A stretch of DNA of 26,734 nucleotides from positions 1-26,734 of the forward strand of contig CAYJRA010000010.1 of NCBI GenBank assembly GCA_964372465.1, read 5' to 3'. How positions within the stretch are numbered: position 1 is the first letter of the stretch; the number at the start of each line of letters is the position of its first letter. Below the pieces are notes generated by a model. It was not told where the DNA came from, did not search any database, and saw only the letters and a program-made list of their open reading frames with translations. Below, piece by piece: positions 5,454 through 13,040 of this stretch. Origin of the DNA: JAGVVZ01 sp964372465 (GTDB lineage: Archaea > Aenigmatarchaeota > Aenigmatarchaeia > CG10238-14). The translations under genes and the position numbers were made by a program.

Positions 5454-5699
5454 ATGCCTAAAAGCAATTTATATGGGTTTCTTACATTAGACCCAAATGA
5501 TTCTAGAATATTAGATAATGGTTGGGTTGCTGGTATTCATTATCCGACTTTAGAGCAAGCAAGAAAATTGGGTATTATAAAAGACAGTGGGAATTCCTGT
5601 TTTCCCTCGGCATTAGAAGAGTATGAGAAAAAGTACGGAAAAATTAAAGATCCAGAATTGCGAGCACAGTTACTTCATAAATATAGGGAAGACGTTTAG
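5454..5699 (+). CDS. Unrecognised 81-aa protein
   Basis: No family is recognised. The first half is polar with scattered aromatics (LYGFLTLDPNDSRIL, then DNGWVAGIHYP); the second half has a helical look (TLEQARKLGII, SALEEYEKKYG, ELRAQLLHKYRED). It is a single-domain soluble protein. The TATA box at 5425-5433 is 25 nt upstream of the ATG, so the start is well placed for a leaderless message. It is divergent from the small minus-strand operon beginning at 5393 and is followed after 106 nt by another orphan in the same direction. Confidence 0.55.
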   Translation: MPKSNLYGFLTLDPNDSRILDNGWVAGIHYPTLEQARKLGIIKDSGNSCFPSALEEYEKKYGKIKDPELRAQLLHKYREDV

Positions 5700-5765
5700 G
5701 TGTCAGAAACACAAACTTCCTCGTGTTATCCGAACAGTTGTTTTGTGTATCTTTCTCATATTTGC

Positions 5766-5776
5766 CATTTAAATAA
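5766..5776 (+). promoter_or_regulatory. TATA box of the 107-aa gene
   Basis: CATTTAAATAA, centred about 35 nt before ATG 5806, would give a leader of roughly 10 nt; the neighbouring AATAATTTAG is a second candidate at leaderless spacing. Confidence 0.4.
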
Positions 5777-5805
5777 TTTAGTATTTTATTTTACTTTGAG
5801 ATAAT

Positions 5806-6129
5806 ATGAACACCACTATACCCATGCCAGATATTTTGTATGTATCTGATATTAAAACTGTTAGAAAAAATGGGAGATTGGTGAAAGGTAGAATCGAAGT
5901 AAGAAAAATTAATAATACTGGTTTGCAAAAACACCATCCTTATAAGTTGTTTTTGGTTATTCCTGGTCCAGGCTCTTTATACGAAGAAACTTTATATGAT
6001 TTTGACAGTGTGAAATCAGCGGAAGTGGGGTTTGATAGATATAATCAACTTCTTCGACACGGTAAATATGACGAACTAATTAGAAAACGCGGGTGTCACA
6101 ATTCAAAATACAAACTAAGAGAATATTAG
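5806..6129 (+). CDS. Unrecognised 107-aa protein
   Basis: No family is recognised. The protein is beta-rich at first (DILYVSDIKTVRKNG, GRIEVRKINNTG, YKLFLVIPGPGSLYEETLYDF) and helical later (VKSAEVGFDRYNQLLRHGKYDELI), ending with a basic tail that contains one Cys. The layout could be an RNA- or DNA-binding alpha/beta fold, but nothing diagnostic is seen. Its stop codon TAG (6127-6129) directly abuts the stop of the convergent pheT gene (6130-6132), with no spacer at all. Confidence 0.55.
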   Translation: MNTTIPMPDILYVSDIKTVRKNGRLVKGRIEVRKINNTGLQKHHPYKLFLVIPGPGSLYEETLYDFDSVKSAEVGFDRYNQLLRHGKYDELIRKRGCHNSKYKLREY

Positions 6130-7797
6130 CTATACTAATTTCTGTAGCAAGTCAACGTCTATTTCTGCAGCTGATACAGGCATCTCCAATTTCCAATTCT
6201 CCAAAACAACAGGATTGATTTCACCGAATATTCCTAGATCAATGGAATCTATGCTGATCTTAGCGCATCTTCCTGCAACAAAACTATTATGCTCGGCTTC
6301 CTCTATCTTATAATTTTCAATGCCTAAATTTCTGAAGACACTTTCCACAACAGACTTGATTTCTGAAAAGTTTGTTTTTGAATGGCACGCGGCTATCGCA
6401 AGTTTTTTCCTGGTTTCAGTTCCTGTATCTGTCTGCGAATTAAGCATCACGGCATCACCAACCTCAAAAATATTTTGCGGATACTCCTGATGCTGGTTTC
6501 TTTCCAAGACTTCTATCAGGCTAGGCAAAAGCCAGTTTCTTACGACATTATATTCTTCAGTCTTGGGGTTAGCCGTCTCGGCTATATCATCTTCTTTCAC
6601 ATTCATCTTTGTGAACAAGTTCTTTTTATTGGTTAAAATGAAGGTAAATATTTCCTGGCATCCAAGACCAACCACCAAACTTCTCAATCTGCTGGAAAAA
6701 ACCTCAAGCGGATTCTCTTCGCCAATAGTCGAAATGTTGGGGATGAACGGCTCGAAATTCTCGTAGCCAAATGCAATGGCAACATCTTCAACCAGATCCA
6801 ATGCGTGCATGATATCAGTTCTATAGATAGGAAGGGTCACATCCAAGTTTTCCTTATTTATTTCAACAACATCATAACCCATTCTCTGCAGATATTCGAT
6901 TATCTCGTAATTTTTCAAATTCAGTCCAAGTATTTTGTTTACATATTTTGGTTCCAGATTCATGATTCTTGGAGTAGTATCAGGCGTATATATTATCCCC
7001 CTATCAGGATATTTTATTTTCACTTTGTGTATGCTGGCTCCCCTGTCAGCGAATGTGGCAACTATTATGTTCAAGACCTCGTTAATGGTTTTCTCATCAG
7101 TGCCTGTAACCTCAACGAACAGGTTTCTTGTCTTATCGTCAATCTTATTATGGTCGGCGTTTAAAATAGGGATGAATGACAGCACTTTTCCGCGAGAATC
7201 AAACAGTATCGGGTATTCTTCCATTCCTTCAAGAATCCATGCATATTCCTTCCCTTTTGGCAGCTTTTCCAAAATCTCCTGCAAGCTCCTTTCTTGCCTT
7301 TCTTCTAGTGGGATATAAGAAAAACTTTTCTTCTCGGTTGCATAAGTCAATGGGAATGATATCTTGTCCAAATCATAAATGCCTATAGCAGCCTTCTTTC
7401 TTTTTCTGCAGTGCGTCACATGCAATTTCTCCTGCATCTGAATCATGGATTTAATCAAGTCATCTGTTAGTTCGACATTCTTTATCACACAGGAGACGAT
7501 GAAAGGCCTTACCTGCGTGACTTTTGGCTGCACTATAATCAGAAAATCTTCCGTGGCTTCTATTTTATACTCTCTTAATCCTCTTTCGATATTCATAAAT
7601 GAAGAGAACGCTCGAGATAGTCCTTCAACAGAAAGCATGTCCGGCCTGTTTGGGAATACTTCTATTGAGAAATCATCGTCCTCATTGCCTTCCCAACCGA
7701 CGCCCAGCATGGGTATTCTTTCCTCTATAGTTTTCATTGGTATGTCATGTCCGATCAATTTGCAGAAGTCATTTCTTTTTACAGTGATTACCGGCAT
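6130..7797 (-). CDS. pheT: Phenylalanine-tRNA ligase beta subunit, archaeal type
   Basis: Beta subunit (555 aa) of the heterotetrameric PheRS that charges tRNA-Phe. The length is normal for archaeal/eukaryotic-type PheT, which lacks the bacterial N-terminal EMAP domain. It opens with MPVITVKRNDFCKLIG, carries FSIEVFPNRPDMLSVEGLSRAF (B1 region), then the B3/B4 editing region up to about residue 270, the B5 domain (PKYVNKILGLNLKNYEI) and the catalytic-like domain (LRSLVVGLGCQEIFTF, RNWLLPSLIEVLERN, FEVGDAV, GEINPVVLENW). GGTGA lies in the last codons of the upstream gene, whose TAA abuts this ATG, so translation is coupled. Its partner pheS is about 3.7 kb upstream on the same strand, separated by four other genes. 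Confidence 0.96.
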   Translation of the reverse strand: MPVITVKRNDFCKLIGHDIPMKTIEERIPMLGVGWEGNEDDDFSIEVFPNRPDMLSVEGLSRAFSSFMNIERGLREYKIEATEDFLIIVQPKVTQVRPFIVSCVIKNVELTDDLIKSMIQMQEKLHVTHCRKRKKAAIGIYDLDKISFPLTYATEKKSFSYIPLEERQERSLQEILEKLPKGKEYAWILEGMEEYPILFDSRGKVLSFIPILNADHNKIDDKTRNLFVEVTGTDEKTINEVLNIIVATFADRGASIHKVKIKYPDRGIIYTPDTTPRIMNLEPKYVNKILGLNLKNYEIIEYLQRMGYDVVEINKENLDVTLPIYRTDIMHALDLVEDVAIAFGYENFEPFIPNISTIGEENPLEVFSSRLRSLVVGLGCQEIFTFILTNKKNLFTKMNVKEDDIAETANPKTEEYNVVRNWLLPSLIEVLERNQHQEYPQNIFEVGDAVMLNSQTDTGTETRKKLAIAACHSKTNFSEIKSVVESVFRNLGIENYKIEEAEHNSFVAGRCAKISIDSIDLGIFGEINPVVLENWKLEMPVSAAEIDVDLLQKLV

Positions 7798-8238
7798 TTA
7801 TTCACCCAAGTTAAATTCTTGTACAAATGTACGTATTATCTTTTCTATTTCATTAATATTTTTATATGAAACAACACGGATATAAGATGATGTGTTTCCT
7901 TTGATAATTCTTGATAATTTATCTTCAATTTCTGTCTTGATGAGGCATAAGACGGGTTTTTTGTGGTTCAGTGCATACCCTATTTCATATCCAACGCCGA
8001 GACTTGAGGAAGATATCTCTGCTATCAGGCAGTTAGCTTCATCAACCCATTTCATATCCCTCTCAAAAACATGTTGCGGCGTAAACTGGCTGTCATGTTG
8101 CCATGCATTTTCATCTACTAAATGTTCTGTCAAAACATTGAACTTGAAATTTTCTTTAAGAATTTTGACTATCTCTTTTCCATTTTCCAGATTATCCCTT
8201 TGTCCGGCAACAGTGATTGCGAAATATACTTTCTTCAT
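7798..8238 (-). CDS. Nucleoside 2-deoxyribosyltransferase / DNPH1-like N-glycosidase
   Basis: A 146-aa protein of the deoxyribosyltransferase family. From ATG 8238: MKKVYFAITVAGQRDN is the N-terminal strand and phosphate-loop region; FERDMKWVDEANCLIAEIS (59-76) and LGVGYEIGYAL (80-90) hold the conserved Asp residues and the nucleophile Glu85. Family members either transfer deoxyribose between bases or, as in DNPH1/RCL, hydrolyse deoxynucleoside monophosphates. The ATG overlaps the TGA of the HAD-Nudix gene (ATGA), so an upstream extension of the frame into that gene is rejected. The coupling to a Nudix domain favours the hydrolase role in nucleotide clean-up, but this is inference. Confidence 0.82.
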   Translation of the reverse strand: MKKVYFAITVAGQRDNLENGKEIVKILKENFKFNVLTEHLVDENAWQHDSQFTPQHVFERDMKWVDEANCLIAEISSSSLGVGYEIGYALNHKKPVLCLIKTEIEDKLSRIIKGNTSSYIRVVSYKNINEIEKIIRTFVQEFNLGE

Positions 8239-9281
8239 TTTTCCAGCAACCCATTGACAACTTTCCATAATCCTGGTGTGGTATCATATTTCCTTACTTC
8301 TTTGGAGTCAATCCATTTATATTGCGTGTGTTCCCAATTCAGTCTTACTTTATCTGTTTTTGTTCTGAACAGGAATGGGTGACTATGCCAAATGGTGCTA
8401 TATTTGTCATCTCTAATAAAAAACGGTTTTTTAGCTCTGATAAGTTCAACATCAAGACCCGTCTCCTCCTCTATCTCTTTATAGGCTGTTTCCAACGGCT
8501 TTTCTTTATCTTCTATATGACCATTTACAACAGACCATTTGTTTTTGTACAGTCCTTTTTTATCCGATCTTTTCAAAATTAGAATTTTATTGTTCAACAT
8601 TACCAGGCAACTGACGGTTTTTTTCACAAAAAACAACTCTTTGTTTTTGATCAATTTTGGCAGTTCAGAAACATTTTTTATAAGATGCGGTACGTCATTT
8701 TTTATTAGTATATCTTTTGTTAAAGTTCCGCAAGTAACTGATGCATAATTCACCTTTGCTCTTTTTGCGGTTTCGAAATCGTATATAGTGTCTCCAATAT
8801 ACAGGACATCTCTGGGCTTCACTTTCATTTCTTTACAGGCTAAAAATATTCCATCTGGATGAGGCCTGGGCCTTTTAACATCATCCCTGGTTATTATGCA
8901 ATCAAACAATTTTGTATCATAACCGCATTTAGCTAAATACTCGTAAGCATACTCTTTACCGCCCATCGTGAAAATCCCTATTTTAATACCCATTTTTTTA
9001 ATTTCAGAGACAGATTTTATCGCATCTTTGAATGGTTTGACTGCGATGGGATATTCACCCCATAATTTTTTATCGACTTTTTTGAAATGCTCAATATTTA
9101 TATTTGGCCACAACTTCTTTATGCAGTCGTACCACGACAATCCAAAAGAAAGCCTAATGTCGGTATCTGATGGCGTTTTCAACTTCATTATCTTGGCCGT
9201 CTTTTTTAAATATTTGATGAGCGATCCAATACTATCTAGTAGGACGCCGTCTACATCAAACAGTACAGCCTTTAATTTCAT
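8235..9281 (-). CDS. HAD phosphatase fused to a Nudix hydrolase
   Basis: A 348-aa two-domain enzyme. The N-terminal part (about 1-210) is a HAD-family phosphatase: FDVDGVLLDS (motif I), IFTMGG (motif II Thr), KRPRPHPDG (motif III Lys) and YIGDTIYDFETA (motif IV). The C-terminal part (about 215-348) is a Nudix domain with box GHIEDKEKPLETAYKEIEEE followed by TGL, matching G-x5-E-x7-R-E-U-x-E-E-x-G-U except Lys for Arg. Both active sites look intact. GTG 9290 is in frame, but the GTGA there serves better as ribosome binding site for ATG 9281. The downstream DNPH1-like gene overlaps by 4 nt. Likely substrates are nucleotides: Nudix cleaves a diphosphate and HAD removes a phosphate. The exact substrates are unknown. 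Confidence 0.88.
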   Translation of the reverse strand: MKLKAVLFDVDGVLLDSIGSLIKYLKKTAKIMKLKTPSDTDIRLSFGLSWYDCIKKLWPNINIEHFKKVDKKLWGEYPIAVKPFKDAIKSVSEIKKMGIKIGIFTMGGKEYAYEYLAKCGYDTKLFDCIITRDDVKRPRPHPDGIFLACKEMKVKPRDVLYIGDTIYDFETAKRAKVNYASVTCGTLTKDILIKNDVPHLIKNVSELPKLIKNKELFFVKKTVSCLVMLNNKILILKRSDKKGLYKNKWSVVNGHIEDKEKPLETAYKEIEEETGLDVELIRAKKPFFIRDDKYSTIWHSHPFLFRTKTDKVRLNWEHTQYKWIDSKEVRKYDTTPGLWKVVNGLLEK

Positions 9282-9296
9282 TTTATTCACTTTTTA

Positions 9297-10058
9297 TTAA
9301 TCACGCAGAATTTCTACCAGCTGATCAGCCAATTTAGGATTTGCAGCAATCACATTACCGCTTTCTTTATTCCACGGTTTACCTGAGAAATCTATGAACT
9401 TCCCACCGGCCTCTTCTATTATTATTTTTCCCGGTGACATATCATGAAGCGTAGACCAATTGCCTGCAATGACATCTATTTTCCCGCTTGCGAGCAACGA
9501 ATACTCGTATCCAATACAGTTAAATTTTCTCATCTGTCTGCCAACGACACATTTTAGGAATACATCCATTGATTTTTTTGAATCACTCCAATAATAATCA
9601 AACTCCAGTATTGCGTCATCCAAGCTGTTCTTGCCCCTTACTTTAACTCTTTTGTTGTTGATGAATGTACCTTTATTTTTTTCAGCAAACGTCAATTCTT
9701 TTGTATTCGGGTTGTATACTATCCCAGTTATTATCTCATTGTTTTTTTCAACTGCAAGCATGGTGACATAGATTGGGATTTTGTTAAGAAAATTCATCGT
9801 TCCATCCAATGGATCTATGTAAATATTATATTCACTCCCGCCCAAATTAATTCTTCCAGCCTCTTCTGATATCACGGTACATTTAATGTCATTTTCCTTT
9901 AGTCTCTGTATAATAAGATTTTCAGCCAGAATATCTGTTTTCGTTGCCACATCATTCTTGCCTTTAACTTCATGTATTTCTCTTGAGTGTTCTAAATCAA
10001 ATTGCTCTGCGAGTAACTTTCCAGTTTCTTTTGCTATTTTAATAAGAATTCTTTTCAT
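9297..10058 (-). CDS. Inositol monophosphatase family phosphatase
   Basis: A 253-aa Mg-dependent phosphatase of the IMPase/FBPase/CysQ superfamily. Metal-binding motifs are SEEAG (about 64-68), YIDPLDGTMNFLN (about 79-91) and the C-terminal WSTLHDMSPGKIIIEEAGG, where the conserved WD-x-A-A-G has become LHDMSPG but keeps the Asp. Archaeal members act on inositol-1-phosphate, fructose-1,6-bisphosphate or 3'-phosphoadenosine phosphate; the sequence alone does not say which. The ATG overlaps the TGA of the LAGLIDADG gene (ATGA), so it is translationally coupled. In the same train as a HAD phosphatase and a Nudix domain, a nucleotide or sugar-phosphate clean-up role is plausible. Confidence 0.9.
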   Translation of the reverse strand: MKRILIKIAKETGKLLAEQFDLEHSREIHEVKGKNDVATKTDILAENLIIQRLKENDIKCTVISEEAGRINLGGSEYNIYIDPLDGTMNFLNKIPIYVTMLAVEKNNEIITGIVYNPNTKELTFAEKNKGTFINNKRVKVRGKNSLDDAILEFDYYWSDSKKSMDVFLKCVVGRQMRKFNCIGYEYSLLASGKIDVIAGNWSTLHDMSPGKIIIEEAGGKFIDFSGKPWNKESGNVIAANPKLADQLVEILRD

Positions 10059-11404
10059 TGATTTAACCTACAGATATTTTTTTCATTATTAATGTGTCTA
10101 GGAAAAATTATCCATGGTCTTGAAGGAACTTTCCATTCTTTAGTTTTATTATTATACGAGTAAGTAGTAGTTTTAAAACCATTTTTTTTGGTTAAAACAA
10201 CAAAATATTCCTTTTTTATTATTTTGGTTTGAAGTAAAATTTTAAGATATTTGTATAACGTTGTTTTAGCTACTTTGGTTTCATTTAGATTTATCGTATT
10301 CAACAATTGATTTATATTACATTTCTTCAGTAATTTTATTGAATTATATATATTCTGAAGATTTGTTTTATTTGCGCCTTTGGTTCTATATATGTATTTT
10401 AAAATATTTATTGCATGATGCTCGCTTTCAGCCTTTTGTTTAAATCCATTTATTATGTCGTAAATTTTGTACCATTTTTCGGTTCCTTCTTCTATTAAAT
10501 CAAGACAATTTGAATCTACACTCATCTCAAAAACATAGGCATCTTTTTTACTTTTGTTCAATGAATAGTATATTCCGAGTTTTTTGATTATATTTTCTAA
10601 AGATGTTCTTAACTTGTTACTCATAGTAGAAAAACCTATATATCCGCTAAGTTTTACGCCACCATCAAATGTTAGGTATCCTTTTAAGAATTCTTTCTGG
10701 ATGTCAAGACTGTCTTTTAATAATATTCTAGGCATTTCTATAGAATAGGATTTTTTTCCTGAAGGTATGCCAAAAATTTTTGTAAAATATCTTGCTATAA
10801 TTTTACTTGGATAATAAATAACCCATGCGTTATCTTTTTTTGAATAAATAGCTTTAGATTCAATACCAAAAACTGTCTTAAACCAAAAATTAAGTTTTTT
10901 GATTGCCTGAATGTCAAAATCAACTATTTTTATTATATAATTCTTACTTCCTCTTTTATTTGTATATATTTGTAAATATCCATCAGCAACATGGGCGCCT
11001 AATATTTTTGCTAATTCTTTAGTATTGTGATTAATTGTTTTAATCACATTACATTTTGAGCTATTTGTTTTCATGTATTCTATGTCCGCGAGTATATACT
11101 TTTTCCATTCATTTCTTTCATTTTTTTCTAAAAAATTTAGTAATTCTATAATCAAACAAAGTGGAACCCAATTTATGGTTTTTCTTCTAATATAAGATAT
11201 TTTTTTCTCTATAGTACTTCTTCCACACTTTAATTTTAACGATATTTTTGAAGAAATTTGATTTTGAGTAGCATTTGTCTCATCTATAATTGTTTCGACT
11301 AGAGAATGCATTATTTTTACCAAAAACTTTCCTTGGATTTCTATCCAACTATTTGGATTTCTATCTACATCCTTATCATGTAATTTAAATATATCATATA
11401 CCAT
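10055..11404 (-). CDS. Free-standing LAGLIDADG protein with N-terminal helix-turn-helix
   Basis: A 449-aa protein. Two LAGLIDADG helices are visible: LAKILGAHVADGYL (131-144, acidic residue in ADG) and FLKGYLTFDGGV (239-250, acidic residue in FDG), so the metal-binding Asp residues of a monomeric homing endonuclease are kept. Before them is an HTH-like stretch (ATQNQISSKISLKLKCGRST), and the C-terminal 150 residues contain another winged-helix-like region (ETKVAKTTLYKYLKILLQTKII). It is not inside an intein or intron: the flanking pheS and IMPase genes are intact. It is very Lys/Asn/Ile-rich and visibly more AT-rich than its neighbours, hinting at transfer. It overlaps the IMPase start by 4 nt. 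It may be an active endonuclease or a domesticated regulator. Confidence 0.85.
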   Translation of the reverse strand: MVYDIFKLHDKDVDRNPNSWIEIQGKFLVKIMHSLVETIIDETNATQNQISSKISLKLKCGRSTIEKKISYIRRKTINWVPLCLIIELLNFLEKNERNEWKKYILADIEYMKTNSSKCNVIKTINHNTKELAKILGAHVADGYLQIYTNKRGSKNYIIKIVDFDIQAIKKLNFWFKTVFGIESKAIYSKKDNAWVIYYPSKIIARYFTKIFGIPSGKKSYSIEMPRILLKDSLDIQKEFLKGYLTFDGGVKLSGYIGFSTMSNKLRTSLENIIKKLGIYYSLNKSKKDAYVFEMSVDSNCLDLIEEGTEKWYKIYDIINGFKQKAESEHHAINILKYIYRTKGANKTNLQNIYNSIKLLKKCNINQLLNTINLNETKVAKTTLYKYLKILLQTKIIKKEYFVVLTKKNGFKTTTYSYNNKTKEWKVPSRPWIIFPRHINNEKNICRLNQ

Positions 11405-11424
11405 CTAATCAATATTATATTTAT

Positions 11425-11434
11425 TTTTTATAAT
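11425..11434 (-). promoter_or_regulatory. TATA box of the LAGLIDADG gene
   Basis: Minus strand ATTATAAAAA, centred about 25 nt from ATG 11404 in an extremely A/T-rich spacer. It suggests that the LAGLIDADG gene and downstream genes have a promoter separate from pheS. Confidence 0.35.
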
Positions 11435-11463
11435 TTATGAATATCCTATCTTTTGCATAGTGA

Positions 11464-12984
11464 CTATCTCAGCCAAATTTTTGATTCTCTCAAAACCTTT
11501 AAATCATTCCAGTATAAGTCACGTATATTTTCCATTTTATAATTTAGCATCACTAATCTTTCAACTGCCAAGCCCCATGCAAGAACAGGAACATCCTTTC
11601 TTAGGAGCGGTTTAACAACCTCGGGCCTGAATATTCCAGACCCCCCCAGTTCAACCCATTTTTTATGTTCTGGGTGCCAAACTTCAATTTCTGTAGCTTC
11701 TTCGACGTAAGGGAAGTATGCGGGTCTAAATCTTGCCCTTTCAAAACCCAATCTTGCAAAGAATTCTCTTAAGTAGCCAAGTAAATGTTTGAAATTAACA
11801 TCTTCTCCAACAACAATTCCTTCAGTTTGATTAAATTCTGCCAAATGTTTCCAATCTATTGTTTCGTTTCTAAAAGTTCTCCCAACAGCAAAATATTTTG
11901 TAGGCAATGCGCCTTTCTCAACGTCTTTTCTTAATTGTGCTAAGGTTCTGACAGACAAAGTAGTAGTGTGTGTTCTTAGAACGCTTTTTTTTGCGAAGAT
12001 CGGATCCCATTTGTATTGCCATCCTAAAGAGTTGCAGGTCCAACCATATTCATGCGTTGCCTTAACCGCTTCAGTAATTTCTGGTTCTGGTAATTCCCCC
12101 TCCGATGGAATTTTCATATAAAACGTGTCAGCTAAATCTCTTGCTGGATGATCCTGGGGTTGATAGAGAGCATCAAAATTCCAAAATGAAACTTCTAATA
12201 ATGGGCCGGACATCTCTTTGAATCCCATTTCAGTCCACACCTTTCTTATATACTCAATGACTTGGGTCATGAAATGTTTTTTAGCAGGATGAATTCTAGC
12301 AGCGGGCGTTGCGACATTATATGCGCGCAATCCATATTTCTTCCACTCGCTTTTTTTCAAGGTATCGACTGTTATTTGTCCTATCTCTTTTCCAAGTTTT
12401 ATTTGAGGTTCAATCTTCTTTCCAGGTGCTGTTAATGAATATTCCCTTTTAACTTCCGTTCTGATTTTTATTAAGCCACGTCTTATCAATTTTTCAACTA
12501 CGTCTTTTTTAAAATCTTTAGATGTCTTCGGACCTTTGCTGATTTTTGCCAGCAAATCTTCCTCATCCAGTTTCTTGTTCAGTGACTCTTTCCCGTATTC
12601 TGTTATCAACAATTTGCCTTCCTTAACTTCAGCCCAGCCGTTCTTATTTATCCAGACCAGTCCAATAGAAAATTGCGGTATTTTATTCTTTAGAACTTCA
12701 ATTTCATTCATTCCTCTGCTAATAGCTGAAAGTAGTCTTTTTTCAGGTAATCCCGTCTTGCTATATTCTTGGCCTTCTATTGTTAATTCTAGAAATTCGG
12801 ATACGTCTTCTTTTATAGAAACCAAATTTTTTTGCTTCGCCCATTCGGCTGCTTTCTCAACAGCCTCTTTTGAAAGCTTCGTTGCTTTGGCTAGCTGATC
12901 TGAATAGAGTTTTTTGGCTTTAAGCGACTTGATAATTTTCTTCTCATTCTCATGCAATTGTTGTATTATTTTGTCAGATGGCAT
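11464..12984 (-). CDS. pheS: Phenylalanine-tRNA ligase alpha subunit, archaeal type
   Basis: Catalytic subunit (506 aa) of PheRS, a class II aminoacyl-tRNA synthetase. The N-terminal 190 residues hold the winged-helix tRNA/DNA-binding repeats of the archaeal/eukaryotic type (EKKIIKSLKAKKLYSDQLAK, FLELTIEGQEY, EYSLTAPGKK). The catalytic core follows: motif 1 near EMSGPLLEVSFWNFDALYQP, motif 2 FRNETIDWKHLAEFNQTEG, substrate-binding RFRPAYFPYVEEATEIEV and motif 3 LAWGLAVERLVML. A poly-C run codes for part of the GGSGIFRPEV loop. The start ATG 12984 has GTGAT 3 nt upstream and a TATA box at 13020-13029. Partner: PheT at 6130-7797. Confidence 0.96.
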   Translation of the reverse strand: MPSDKIIQQLHENEKKIIKSLKAKKLYSDQLAKATKLSKEAVEKAAEWAKQKNLVSIKEDVSEFLELTIEGQEYSKTGLPEKRLLSAISRGMNEIEVLKNKIPQFSIGLVWINKNGWAEVKEGKLLITEYGKESLNKKLDEEDLLAKISKGPKTSKDFKKDVVEKLIRRGLIKIRTEVKREYSLTAPGKKIEPQIKLGKEIGQITVDTLKKSEWKKYGLRAYNVATPAARIHPAKKHFMTQVIEYIRKVWTEMGFKEMSGPLLEVSFWNFDALYQPQDHPARDLADTFYMKIPSEGELPEPEITEAVKATHEYGWTCNSLGWQYKWDPIFAKKSVLRTHTTTLSVRTLAQLRKDVEKGALPTKYFAVGRTFRNETIDWKHLAEFNQTEGIVVGEDVNFKHLLGYLREFFARLGFERARFRPAYFPYVEEATEIEVWHPEHKKWVELGGSGIFRPEVVKPLLRKDVPVLAWGLAVERLVMLNYKMENIRDLYWNDLKVLRESKIWLR

Positions 12985-13019
12985 AGAATCACTACTAATT
13001 ACAAAGATTAGAATTCAAT

Positions 13020-13029
13020 GTATAAAAAA
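13020..13029 (-). promoter_or_regulatory. TATA box of pheS
   Basis: Minus strand TTTTTTATAC, about 40 nt before ATG 12984. Transcription would start near 13000, leaving a short leader that carries the GTGAT ribosome binding site (12988-12992). Confidence 0.45.
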
Positions 13030-13040
13030 CTTGCAATCTG

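Noticed and set aside
6935..7318. Plus-strand open frames opposite pheT
   Set aside because: They are antisense to clear PheT domains and their composition is that of a reversed coding strand.
10055..11404. LAGLIDADG protein as an intein or intron endonuclease
   Set aside because: It has its own start and stop, and neither pheS nor the IMPase gene is interrupted.
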